Source: Bacteriovorax sp. PP10
GTDB taxonomy: Bacteria; Bdellovibrionota; Bacteriovoracia; Bacteriovoracales; Bacteriovoracaceae
DNA length: 64,000 bases
Direction: 5' to 3'
Assembly: GCF_035013165.1 (NCBI RefSeq)
Contig: NZ_JAYGJQ010000003.1
Span: 62,001-126,000, forward strand
Below the pieces are notes generated by a model. That model saw nothing but the letters and a program-made list of their open reading frames with translations, was not told where the DNA came from and ran no database searches. Position numbers and translations under genes: made by a program. This document shows, piece after piece, positions 8,961-17,101 of this stretch. Positions within the stretch are counted from its first letter, which is position 1, and each line of letters starts with the position of its first letter.

Positions 8961-10092
8961 TCAGGTCTTTATAAACGAAGGCCTTCTTTCTTACGTTGAT
9001 TACTAAATCCTTAGTAGTCACTTTAGAAATTTTAGCATTTTTAGAAGCAGACTTTTCAGCATGCATACCTAGAACTGCTTCACCGATGGCCTTTCCTAAT
9101 AGAGGAGGAACGGCATTACCGATTTGTCTCCACTGAGCTGAAAGTGTTCCATAGAATTTAAAGTCGTTCGGGAAACTTTGAAGGGCTGCAGCTTCTCTTT
9201 GAGTAAGGTATCTATTTTCAGTCGGGTGAAAATAGTTATGCCTGTGAGTCATGATCGTAGGGCTTGGTTTTTTTCTGTCTAGTCTTTGGAACTTCGTTTG
9301 TCTGAAACGATTTTCTCTAAGCTCTTTCCAGTTCACATTAAGTTTTAACTTTTTTGATTTAAAATAAGTTTTTTCATCGATCTCGTAACGAACGCCTTTT
9401 CCCTCTGGGATACAAGCAATACGTGCGCGATCGAGGTCATTTTTAATATGGGCCGCTTCAATATCGTGGTTGAAGTATTTTCCGGAAGTATTTTTCAGGT
9501 TTTTAAGAGCATCACCAACAGTCATGATCTTTGATTGCATCTTAGGGAAAGTAATCGTTGTATTGATTTTTGATCCTAAGATGATTGTGCGTCTTCTGCG
9601 CTCTGGAACACCATAGTTTTCAGATGACATCACCTGAACGTCTAGCGTGTAGCCCATTTTATTGAAAATTTTAAAAATTTCCTGAATCGTTTTTTCATTT
9701 TTCTTAGCAAGAAGACCCGTCACGTTTTCGATAACCACATATGATGGGTTAGTGACTTTTACTACGCGTATAAATTCTTTAAAAAGAGAGTTTCTCGTGT
9801 CGTTAGGATTTCCTAGACCAACAGTTGAAAAGCCCTGACAAGGAGGTCCACCAACGACTGCGTGGATTTCTTGATTGCCAGTTAATGATTTAATTTTTGC
9901 GGCCGTAAGGTCTACGATTGATCCACAGTATGTTTCAGCAAAATGGTGATTTGCCTTGAAAGTCTCAATCGCATGTTTGTCCATATCAACACCAAGGACA
10001 CATTTCATCCCCGCCAGTTCGAGACCGCATGAGAGTCCGCCCGCGCCAGAGAAAAGGTCGATAAAGTTCAGTGTTGGTTTTGATTTTGCCAT
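8950..10092 (-). CDS. DNA (cytosine-5-)-methyltransferase
   Basis: 380 aa. C5-methyltransferase motifs appear in order: I FIDLFSGAGGLSCGLELAG (10-28), IV GGPPCQGFS with catalytic Cys85, VI ENVTGLL (about 120), VIII RRRRTIILG, and IX/X AAALQSFPNDF ... GNAVPPLLGKAIGEAV. The variable region between VIII and IX is the target-recognition domain. No restriction endonuclease or Vsr-type repair gene is next door, so it looks like an orphan methyltransferase. The sequence methylated cannot be read from the gene. It sits 42 bases downstream of the ABC-ATPase-like gene, same strand. Confidence 0.92.
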   Translation of the reverse strand: MAKSKPTLNFIDLFSGAGGLSCGLELAGMKCVLGVDMDKHAIETFKANHHFAETYCGSIVDLTAAKIKSLTGNQEIHAVVGGPPCQGFSTVGLGNPNDTRNSLFKEFIRVVKVTNPSYVVIENVTGLLAKKNEKTIQEIFKIFNKMGYTLDVQVMSSENYGVPERRRRTIILGSKINTTITFPKMQSKIMTVGDALKNLKNTSGKYFNHDIEAAHIKNDLDRARIACIPEGKGVRYEIDEKTYFKSKKLKLNVNWKELRENRFRQTKFQRLDRKKPSPTIMTHRHNYFHPTENRYLTQREAAALQSFPNDFKFYGTLSAQWRQIGNAVPPLLGKAIGEAVLGMHAEKSASKNAKISKVTTKDLVINVRKKAFVYKDLTIS

Positions 10093-10134
10093 AATGAAAT
10101 CATTATCTCGATTTCATACTAGATCTGTCAATTA

Positions 10135-10923
10135 TTAAGCGGCGTTATTTGAGCGTTTTTTACCGATAGGACGAATGAAAGACAGACCGCTATTTTCTTC
10201 AGCAGTTTTTGGATTCCCATAAAAACTTGCGCGTTCTTCATCCCACATAAAGTTTCTCGAAACGGGAGAGACTTGAAAGCTGAAATCCTTCTTTCTTTCT
10301 ACCATTTTATGAGATTGTGGCGTCCACAGAGGGAGATCTTTGGAATAAATGAAAATATTCATCTGGCGATTTTTCGCATGTTCTCTTAAAGCGGCCGTGA
10401 ATAACTTCAGAGTTTCTGGCCCTAAATCTATTTCTGGCTCTTCAAAAAAGACGAATTGGCCTTCATATAATAAAGATTTAATCAGTGAACAGACTTTCTT
10501 CATCTGCGCATCAGATTGACCTGGCAACTCGTGAGGAAGGGCAATCGTGTGATAAAGCTCTTCTAAAGCACGGTGTTTTGGGTCTTTTAAGAACTCCTGG
10601 AATTGAACTTCTTTAGACTCTGTAAGTGAGTTTGGAGAGAAATCAATCAGGATATTTTCACTTAAAGTCATTTCCGGAATAAGGCTGGCCTCTTTACTTA
10701 CGAATGAGAACTTAAAAGGAAGGGCCACTTTATGGAACTTTAAAAACGACAGGAATTCGTTGAGCTTCGAGGGCCCAAGATCCATATTCTCGTACGTAAA
10801 TAAATATATTTCGAAGTTTTCTTCGAAGTCGATTTTACTCATCAGTTTATTATCGGTCTCCGGGGAGTCCAGCTTAAGGAAAAGTTTAACCGAGAGAAGT
10901 ACTCGGAATTCATTCTTTTCCAC
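10135..10923 (-). CDS. Degenerate ABC-ATPase-like protein, unknown function
   Basis: 262 aa, soluble. No Walker A loop is visible in the N-terminal half. The C-terminal half resembles the second half of an ABC nucleotide-binding domain: a signature-like ELPGQSDAQMKKVCSLIKSL is followed by a Walker B-like FVFFEEPEIDLGPE (Glu for the usual Asp) and a strand-helix pattern NIFIYSKDLPLW in place of the switch-His strand. It therefore probably cannot hydrolyse ATP alone. Sharing a direction and a 42-base gap with the cytosine methyltransferase suggests cotranscription. I do not recognise a named family. Confidence 0.55.
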   Translation of the reverse strand: MEKNEFRVLLSVKLFLKLDSPETDNKLMSKIDFEENFEIYLFTYENMDLGPSKLNEFLSFLKFHKVALPFKFSFVSKEASLIPEMTLSENILIDFSPNSLTESKEVQFQEFLKDPKHRALEELYHTIALPHELPGQSDAQMKKVCSLIKSLLYEGQFVFFEEPEIDLGPETLKLFTAALREHAKNRQMNIFIYSKDLPLWTPQSHKMVERKKDFSFQVSPVSRNFMWDEERASFYGNPKTAEENSGLSFIRPIGKKRSNNAA

Positions 10924-10970
10924 TGTTTAAAACAGTCCCAAAAAATAAAAGAACAAGATATAATTGTTTT

Positions 10971-12200
10971 ATGATTGAAAAGGCGAATACCAAAACAGTT
11001 CTTATTGCGATGACCGGCGGGATTGAATCAACCGTTGCCGCTTATCTTTTAAAAAAACAAGGGTACAAATGTATCGGAATCGGATTACAACTTTTTGCAG
11101 AGGGTGAAGAGTCAGGGCCTTTTGCAGATGTTGCTGTTTTAGATTTGAATAAAATAAAAAATATCTGCAACTATTTAGACATCCCTTTTTATGCCGTTAA
11201 TGCTGCTGATATTTTCACTGATAAAGTCTTAGATCCATTAGTTGGAAGAATATTAAGTGGTCAAACGTTTGAGCCCTTAGTTTTTTTAAACGCAGTTCTC
11301 GTTGATGTGCTTTTAGAAAAAGCAAAAAAATTCCAGACAACTCTCATCGCAACTGCTCACTATGCAAAAGTTTTAAAGAATCAAAAGACCGGATCATATG
11401 AACTTATGGTGGCCAACGATCTAGAGCATGACCAGTCGTATTCATTGGCAAGATTAGAGCAGCGTCACCTGGAAAACTTGATTTTACCTCTGTCGGAAAT
11501 CAGAAAGAAAGAAGTTGAAAAAATAAGTGAACTAATTAAAGTAGAATTCATTCCAAGAGTTAAAAGCAAATACGCTCATATCATGCACGATCCACGCATG
11601 AGTAAATTGGTGGAAGCAAGAAGCCCGAAAGATCTTCGAAGAACTGGAAACATTTACGACTATACAACTGACGCTTCAATCTGTGAGCATCAAGGAATTC
11701 ATCATTATTACGTAGGTCAGTCTAATCTGACTTTTGATAAGAAAAAAGAAATTCAAATTGATCCCTTAAAACAAATCATCTCGATCGTCTCTTACAAGGG
11801 AAATATCTTTATTGATTATCCCAATAGACTTAAATACAAAGAGATTATAGTGACAGGGTTTTCACCTGCTGCCAATTTAGACATGTCACTTCCAATGATG
11901 TGTTATGTGAAAATGTCTCCTAAGGGAGAAAAGATCCCATGCCGTTTATATTTAAAAAATAACAATATGGCATTGGTTGAATTTGATGATGTACGTCCGG
12001 GCCTTTTAGTGGCCGGCCAGTTTTTAGTTTTTTACACCCGCCAATTGGACAAAGGAAAAGTTATTGGCTCAGCTCTTGTTGAGGCCAGTGGTATGTTCGA
12101 TGAATGGTCTTACAATACACTTCCAGATAAAAAAGAGGATGCTGATGAAGAAAACAATGAATCATCAAAACCAAATCATCTCGATAAACTGCGCTTTTAA
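10971..12200 (+). CDS. MnmA-like PP-loop protein lacking the catalytic cysteines
   Basis: 409 aa. The N-terminal ATP-pyrophosphatase domain keeps the PP-loop in altered form (AMTGGIESTVAAYLLKKQGY; MnmA has SGGVDSS). It also keeps the ATAHYAKV and DQSYSLARL stretches that match MnmA TGHY and DQSYFL. The H-x-G-(3)-Y-x-x-GQ element and a C-terminal beta-barrel with VEFDDVRPGLLVAGQFLVFY also match. The two cysteines of MnmA (C104 and C200 in the neighbour at 13219) have no counterpart: the first aligns with EPLVFLNAV. It is unlikely to thiolate tRNA by the standard chemistry. It may be a regulator, an RNA-binding paralogue or an enzyme with another chemistry. Confidence 0.72.
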   Translation: MIEKANTKTVLIAMTGGIESTVAAYLLKKQGYKCIGIGLQLFAEGEESGPFADVAVLDLNKIKNICNYLDIPFYAVNAADIFTDKVLDPLVGRILSGQTFEPLVFLNAVLVDVLLEKAKKFQTTLIATAHYAKVLKNQKTGSYELMVANDLEHDQSYSLARLEQRHLENLILPLSEIRKKEVEKISELIKVEFIPRVKSKYAHIMHDPRMSKLVEARSPKDLRRTGNIYDYTTDASICEHQGIHHYYVGQSNLTFDKKKEIQIDPLKQIISIVSYKGNIFIDYPNRLKYKEIIVTGFSPAANLDMSLPMMCYVKMSPKGEKIPCRLYLKNNNMALVEFDDVRPGLLVAGQFLVFYTRQLDKGKVIGSALVEASGMFDEWSYNTLPDKKEDADEENNESSKPNHLDKLRF

Positions 12201-13194
12201 ATTAGCACTTATTCTTGCTCTGCCGATTTCAAATGCCATGAGCTTTGAGATTCAGGCCTATGAGCAAAAAATTAAAAATAATTATAGTGTCAGATCTGTG
12301 ATTGAAAAATTACCAGGCAGAGACCTGGAGAGTACACTGCGTGAATTCATTGCCAGTGGCCGTCCTAATCGTTTGGTTGGATCACCAGGGCATAAAAAAA
12401 CACAAGAATATTTAGAAGCAAAATTAAAAAGCATGAATAGTGCAGGGGCAACACTCAGTAAGTTAGAGTTCGAAGGAGTGGCCGATAAAAAATCCCTTAC
12501 AGGTGTGAATTTTATTTGGGAAAAAAAAGGATTAGTAAGTCCTGATGATGTGATTATTCTGACGGCCAATTACGATACATTGATAAAAGATCCAAAAACA
12601 GGAAAAGCGATCTTTAAAGGAGAAATGCCAGGAGCAGACAACAATGCCTCAGGAGTTTCTATTCTGCTTTCGATGATGGATCTTTTAAATAAACTCAATC
12701 TTCCTAAAACAGTGAAGCTCGTATTCTTGGACTTCGGAGAGTTTGACTCTCAAGGCGCGAAAAACTACGCCACTTCAAAAGAATTCCTCGCCGACAAAAA
12801 CAAAAAACTAGTAGGAGTCATTAACCTAAATATGTTGGGCCATGACTCACGCACCGGCGATAAAGATAAAAAGATGAGCAATATGAATCTCTACACTCAA
12901 CCAAATGATGCTTTCGCAGGCATGCTGATGAAAAGTGGTAAAGAAAATTACAGTACTGTGACATTTACTCCTACGGAAGCTACCGAGGCCTCTAAATTAC
13001 CGGCCGATTCGAGTTTCTTTAGAGAGGCCGGTGTACCCGCTGTTACCTTCAGTCAGAACCGTGAAGGGGATCTAAACCCTCGCTATATGACCTCAAATGA
13101 TTTTGCTGAGACTTTGAATATCAATACTTACACCAATGTATTCAGGTACGTTACCAGTGGCGTGCTCGCTTGGAATTATGACGTGGTAAAGTAG
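12145..13194 (+). CDS. Secreted M28-peptidase-fold protein, probably catalytically inactive
   Basis: 349 aa from the ATG at 12145, which has an AAAGAGG six bases upstream; the open frame extends further back but inside the previous gene. A signal peptide (about 1-32) is followed by an M28 fold. The bridging Asp survives in GADNNASGVS (D165) and the general-base Glu in FGEFDSQG (E199). The metal ligands do not: His of HYDS is N142 (ANYDT), the second Glu of the EE pair is F200, the Asp of xxDM is N229 (NLNML), and the final His is replaced in RYMTSND. It overlaps the MnmA-like gene by 56 bases and precedes mnmA. Confidence 0.75.
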   Translation: MKKTMNHQNQIISINCAFKLALILALPISNAMSFEIQAYEQKIKNNYSVRSVIEKLPGRDLESTLREFIASGRPNRLVGSPGHKKTQEYLEAKLKSMNSAGATLSKLEFEGVADKKSLTGVNFIWEKKGLVSPDDVIILTANYDTLIKDPKTGKAIFKGEMPGADNNASGVSILLSMMDLLNKLNLPKTVKLVFLDFGEFDSQGAKNYATSKEFLADKNKKLVGVINLNMLGHDSRTGDKDKKMSNMNLYTQPNDAFAGMLMKSGKENYSTVTFTPTEATEASKLPADSSFFREAGVPAVTFSQNREGDLNPRYMTSNDFAETLNINTYTNVFRYVTSGVLAWNYDVVK

Positions 13195-13218
13195 CGGCTT
13201 TTCTGCTATAAACCCTTC

Positions 13219-14349
13219 ATGCAAAAACCAAAGTCAGAAACATTAGTTATCGTCGGAATGTCAGGAGGAGTAGACTCTTCTGTGACGGCCGCCGTTTTAA
13301 AAGAAGAGGGCTACAAAGTCGTCGGTCTTTTTATGAAAAACTGGGAAGAGTTTGATGAGCATGGTGTATGTCAGTCGAGCCTTGAGTACGCTGATGTTAT
13401 TAAAGTTTGCGAGAAATTAGACATCCCATATTATTCAGTAGATTTCATCGAAGAGTACAGAGACCAGGTCTTCAAGCAATTCGTTGATGAATACAAATTA
13501 GGATTCACTCCTAATCCAGATGTTCTTTGTAACAGAGAAATCAAATTCAAAGTCTTCTTTGAAAAAGCAATGGAGCTTGGAGCTGATTATCTGGCAACAG
13601 GTCACTACTGCCAAAGCTTATTAGTTGATGGTGAGTACCGTCTAGTAAAAGGTGCCGATCCATTAAAAGATCAGTCATACTTTTTATATACAAACAAAAA
13701 AGAAATTTTAGAAAAAGTCATGTTTCCTATCGGACATATTCCAAAAACTGAAGTGCGCGCGATTGCCGCGAAATATGATCTTGCCACTAAAGAGAAAAAA
13801 GATTCTACAGGGATCTGTTTTATCGGTGAGAGAAACTTCAAGAAGTTCCTTTCAAATTACGTGACGTTTGAAGACGGTGATTTTGAAACTCTGGACGGTA
13901 CTAAAGTAGGTCGCCATACAGGAGCTACGTATTACACTCTAGGACAACGTAAAGGCCTGGGCCTTGGTGGACAAGGGGAGCCGTGGTTTGTGGTTGGAAA
14001 AGACATGTCTAGGAATGTTGTGTTCGTTGAAAGAGGAGAGTTTCATCCTCATCTTTACGCTGATACGTTAACAGCGACAGACTTGTCGTTTGTTTCTGGA
14101 GTTTGGAATAAAGAACTTCCTTTTAAATGCAAAGCTAAGGTTCGTTACCGTCAAAAAGATCAAGACTGCACAGTGGTTAAGATTGAAGGTGATAAGATCT
14201 TCGTTGAATTTGATCAACCTCAAAGAGCGATTACGCCAAGACAATCAGTTGTTTTTTACGATGGGGATATCTGTTTAGGTGGGGCGATGATTGAAAAATC
14301 TGGGCCGAGTTACTTTGAGATGAATAAAACTCTTCCTGAAATTCAATAA
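13219..14349 (+). CDS. mnmA: tRNA-specific 2-thiouridylase MnmA
   Basis: 376 aa, full length for the family. The PP-loop is GMSGGVDSSVTAAVLKEEGY (13-32), the catalytic cysteines are C104 in PNPDVLCNREIKF and C200 in DSTGICFIGER, and TGHYC and the YTLGQRKGLGLGG loop are present. It activates U34 of tRNA Lys/Glu/Gln with ATP and transfers sulfur from a persulfide relay to make s2U34. It lies 24 bases after the M28-like gene and is the canonical partner of the degenerate paralogue two genes upstream. Confidence 0.96.
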   Translation: MQKPKSETLVIVGMSGGVDSSVTAAVLKEEGYKVVGLFMKNWEEFDEHGVCQSSLEYADVIKVCEKLDIPYYSVDFIEEYRDQVFKQFVDEYKLGFTPNPDVLCNREIKFKVFFEKAMELGADYLATGHYCQSLLVDGEYRLVKGADPLKDQSYFLYTNKKEILEKVMFPIGHIPKTEVRAIAAKYDLATKEKKDSTGICFIGERNFKKFLSNYVTFEDGDFETLDGTKVGRHTGATYYTLGQRKGLGLGGQGEPWFVVGKDMSRNVVFVERGEFHPHLYADTLTATDLSFVSGVWNKELPFKCKAKVRYRQKDQDCTVVKIEGDKIFVEFDQPQRAITPRQSVVFYDGDICLGGAMIEKSGPSYFEMNKTLPEIQ

Positions 14350-14447
14350 TTATCAAATTAATATCCAGATCTATTCGGAAATTTCATTGGATTTGAAGCA
14401 CCATTTTAATTAAGATTTAAATATGACATCAACCAAAGGAGTGCTTG

Positions 14448-15002
14448 ATGAAAACGATTTATTATGGCGCTAGCAGTTTAAACGGATTCATCTCAGACTC
14501 AAATAACTCTCTTGATTGGCTCTTCCAATTTCAAGGCGAGGGCGGCCATGATTTTGATAGTTTCATAAATGGTGTCGGCGCTATTGCTATGGGGTCTACA
14601 ACTTATCAATGGATCTATGACCATCAAATTGCCAATGAACCAGGCAAGCTTCAACCTTGGCCTTATAAAGTTCCCACATGGGTATTTACGACAAGACAAT
14701 TACCTATCATTCCTAATGTCGATATTCGTTTCGTTAGTGGAGACGTAAGGCCAGTACATCAAGCAATGAGTGTCGTCGTTGAAGATAAAAACATTTGGAT
14801 TATGGGTGGAGGAGAACTGGCCGGTAAGTTTTATGATGCGAAACTGCTTAATGAATTAATTATTCAAATAGCACCCGTGACATTGAATGGTGGAGCTCCT
14901 CTTTTTCCTCGTACGACTCATCCACCAATGCGCCTGATTTCTGCTAAGCCTATTGGTGGTCTATTTGTAGAATTGCATTATGAAATCCCTTCTTGTGTCT
15001 AA
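14448..15002 (+). CDS. Dihydrofolate reductase/RibD C-terminal family protein
   Basis: 184 aa from the ATG at 14448, which has AAGGAG seven bases upstream. Features are the N-terminal strand TIYYGASSLNGFISDSNNSL, the nucleotide-binding WIMGGGELAGKFYDA, and QIAPVTLNGGAPLFP, all typical of the YyaP/RibD_C dihydrofolate-reductase-like fold. Members are NADPH-dependent reductases of mostly unknown substrate; this is not the housekeeping folA. It appears to be monocistronic. Confidence 0.85.
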   Translation: MKTIYYGASSLNGFISDSNNSLDWLFQFQGEGGHDFDSFINGVGAIAMGSTTYQWIYDHQIANEPGKLQPWPYKVPTWVFTTRQLPIIPNVDIRFVSGDVRPVHQAMSVVVEDKNIWIMGGGELAGKFYDAKLLNELIIQIAPVTLNGGAPLFPRTTHPPMRLISAKPIGGLFVELHYEIPSCV

Positions 15003-15120
15003 CCTTTTTCAAACCCAATTATACTCTTTAGACAAAATTAAATGTTAAGTAAAACTCCATTGATTGACGAATTCTAGGACCGCTAGTTTTATTATCCTTA
15101 ACAATTTAAGGAGGTCTTTA

Positions 15121-15444
15121 ATGAAAAAGTTCTTATCATTTTTATTTGTCGCTGCTTCTACCGTTTCTGTTTCTGCTCATGCTATTGGCCTGGAAAGTTT
15201 CTATGGAAGAGCAGTTCAAAGAGGACATGTTTTGACATGTTTTTATGAAAATACAACGGGTGCCACTCAAAACATGAAGTATGTTGTTTTTAACTTTGAG
15301 CCTATTTCTGGTGATAGCGCGAGTTATGATGTTCAAGATCGTATCGATCAAACTGTTGGGCCTGGTGAAACACTAAGTGCTAGGACTGACCAGCCATTGG
15401 GAAGTATCCGAGTTAATTATTGTAAATATCTCGCTAGTCGATAA
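15121..15444 (+). CDS. Small secreted protein
   Basis: 107 aa from the ATG at 15121, preceded by a strong AAGGAGG. A signal peptide (MKKFLSFLFVAASTVSVSAHA) is followed by about 85 residues with two cysteines, one early (HVLTCFYENTT) and one near the end (VNYCKYLASR), probably forming a disulfide. The mature region looks beta-rich. No family recognised. It is followed directly by a 14-bp perfect hairpin. Confidence 0.7.
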   Translation: MKKFLSFLFVAASTVSVSAHAIGLESFYGRAVQRGHVLTCFYENTTGATQNMKYVVFNFEPISGDSASYDVQDRIDQTVGPGETLSARTDQPLGSIRVNYCKYLASR

Positions 15445-15447
15445 TCT

Positions 15448-15480
15448 ATTGCGAGCGACTACTATGTAGTCGCTCGCAAT
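15448..15480 (+). terminator. Perfect 14-bp hairpin after the 15121 gene
   Basis: ATTGCGAGCGACTA and TAGTCGCTCGCAAT pair perfectly around the 5-base loop CTATG, starting three bases after the stop codon. No T-run follows, so it is either a weak or factor-assisted terminator or an mRNA 3'-end stabiliser. Confidence 0.6.
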
Positions 15481-15562
15481 TGTCCTATTAGACACTCTGC
15501 GCGAGCCTCTTAATTAAGACTTAGAGCTTTTATTTTATTTATTCTTCCATTACCCTTGGTGA

Positions 15563-16756
15563 ATGAAAAAAATAATTTTACTGCTTCTATTAGGTCTTGT
15601 GCTTATTAGTTGTTCTAGTCATGAAAAGGCCCCGGAAGTGACCGAGAATATCAAAAAGATCACTGAAGCTCCGGTGACTCCAGACATTCCCGAAGAACCG
15701 ATCAACCTAGATCTTGAATTACAAGAAAAATTGCAAGGAGTCTGGAAACAGTACTTCGTTGAAGAGTTCAATGACACTCGCTCTGTGAATGTCATGGTTG
15801 TGACGAACCGACAGTTTAAAGGGAAAGGTTTCGGTTGCACTGATGATTATTTTGGAACAGGAGCTGATGCAAACTTTCGCCTTGGTGTCTGCCGAGTTAA
15901 TGTACCAAGAAATCATAGTACAGGTGAAATAAGTTTCACTGCTAATCAACGTGAAAGCTCTCATGATTATTTTAAGATTTTAGCTCAGAAAGAATTAAAT
16001 CTGGCCACACTTGTGGACTACCTTAAAAAAGCAAAACGCTCACCACTTTTATTTGTTCATGGCTTTAATGTTAAACATCAAGAGGCCGTACTCCGAGCTT
16101 CACAAATAACTTATGATTTAAAATACCAAGGGCCAGTTATTCTTTTTTCATGGCCGGCAGGAGCAGGTGATAGTTTTCTCGATGAAAAATTAATTCAAAG
16201 AACTTATGCGGCCAATTTAAAAACGGCCCAAAGTTCAGTAGGTTTATTTAAATTATTTGTTTCCAAGTTAATTGAAAATAAAATCATTCCCAATATTGTC
16301 GTTCACTCAATGGGGCATCAAGTTGTACTACCTGCTTTATTTGAGTTAGGAAAAAACGGGCAATTGCAGGTGACTGACAGTCAAATGCCATTGGGAGAAG
16401 TTATTTTAAATGCGCCGGATTTTGATTCTGATTTATTTGTAAAAAATATTGAAGTGATTAAAAATCTGAGCCGCCGAGTGACACTGTACTGCTCTTACAA
16501 TGACAAGGCGATGTTTGCTTCTGAGACAATTAATAGTTCAAAGAGGCTTGGTGGTTGCACTTACATGGAAGGAGTAGATTCAATTAATGTCAGTTTACTC
16601 GATAACTCAACGTTTGGTTTGAACCATGGGTACTATGCTTCCAGACAAATTCTTACGGATGTCTTTCAAGTTCTCTTGGGAATTGAGGCCGATCGCCGTT
16701 TGTTTATGAAGAAGAGTGAACCTAACAGTACTGAAAAATATTATTTGAGACCGTAG
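15563..16756 (+). CDS. Lipoprotein alpha/beta hydrolase (DUF900-type)
   Basis: 397 aa. A lipobox ends the signal (LVLISC, Cys17). After a spacer rich in Pro and Glu comes VNVMVVTNRQFKG and a fold with the oxyanion motif LLFVHGFNV, ILFSWPAGAG and the nucleophile elbow VVHSMGHQ, whose Ser is the expected nucleophile. A later Asp lies in LNAPDFDSD and a His in NHGYYASRQ. This arrangement is typical of DUF900 proteins, membrane-anchored serine hydrolases of unknown substrate. It is anchored at the periplasmic side or outer membrane, three bases before a small secreted Cys-rich protein. Confidence 0.82.
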   Translation: MKKIILLLLLGLVLISCSSHEKAPEVTENIKKITEAPVTPDIPEEPINLDLELQEKLQGVWKQYFVEEFNDTRSVNVMVVTNRQFKGKGFGCTDDYFGTGADANFRLGVCRVNVPRNHSTGEISFTANQRESSHDYFKILAQKELNLATLVDYLKKAKRSPLLFVHGFNVKHQEAVLRASQITYDLKYQGPVILFSWPAGAGDSFLDEKLIQRTYAANLKTAQSSVGLFKLFVSKLIENKIIPNIVVHSMGHQVVLPALFELGKNGQLQVTDSQMPLGEVILNAPDFDSDLFVKNIEVIKNLSRRVTLYCSYNDKAMFASETINSSKRLGGCTYMEGVDSINVSLLDNSTFGLNHGYYASRQILTDVFQVLLGIEADRRLFMKKSEPNSTEKYYLRP

Positions 16757-16759
16757 TTT

Positions 16760-17098
16760 ATGGGAGTGACCGTGAAGCATTTTGTATGGGCGATTCTAGC
16801 TTTTTCTCTTATGACTACTTTTAAAGTAGAAACTGTTTCGGCGAAAACGGAGTCGATTCTTGCTCAAATTAAAATATCGGCAAGCGATCGCACTTGTCGC
16901 AAAGATACTGATTGCAGAACTGTAGGTGTGAAGTGCTCTTGTAGCTGTGGTAAAGGAGTAAATAAAGCACATTTTGCAAAGTACGCGCAGAAGCTGGAAC
17001 AAATGTGTTTAGCTAATCCACCTGAGAAAATGTGTAAAGTGATGTGTACTGGAGAAGCAAAATGCATAGACCGTGTATGCACTTACGTTTCTAAATAG
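16760..17098 (+). CDS. Small secreted cysteine-rich protein
   Basis: 112 aa from the ATG at 16760; a GTG at 16772 with GGGAG upstream is an equally good start. A signal peptide ends near VETVSAKT. The mature part has ten cysteines with spacing RTCRKDTDCR, VKCSCSCGK, QMC, MCKVMC, KCIDRVC. The high Cys content in an exported protein suggests five disulfides. It begins three bases after the lipoprotein hydrolase, so it is probably in the same operon. No known family recognised. Confidence 0.65.
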   Translation: MGVTVKHFVWAILAFSLMTTFKVETVSAKTESILAQIKISASDRTCRKDTDCRTVGVKCSCSCGKGVNKAHFAKYAQKLEQMCLANPPEKMCKVMCTGEAKCIDRVCTYVSK

Positions 17099-17101
17099 AG
17101 G

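Noticed and set aside
8950-10923. Classical restriction-modification system
   Set aside because: No endonuclease-like or specificity gene is adjacent to the methyltransferase; the neighbour is ABC-like.
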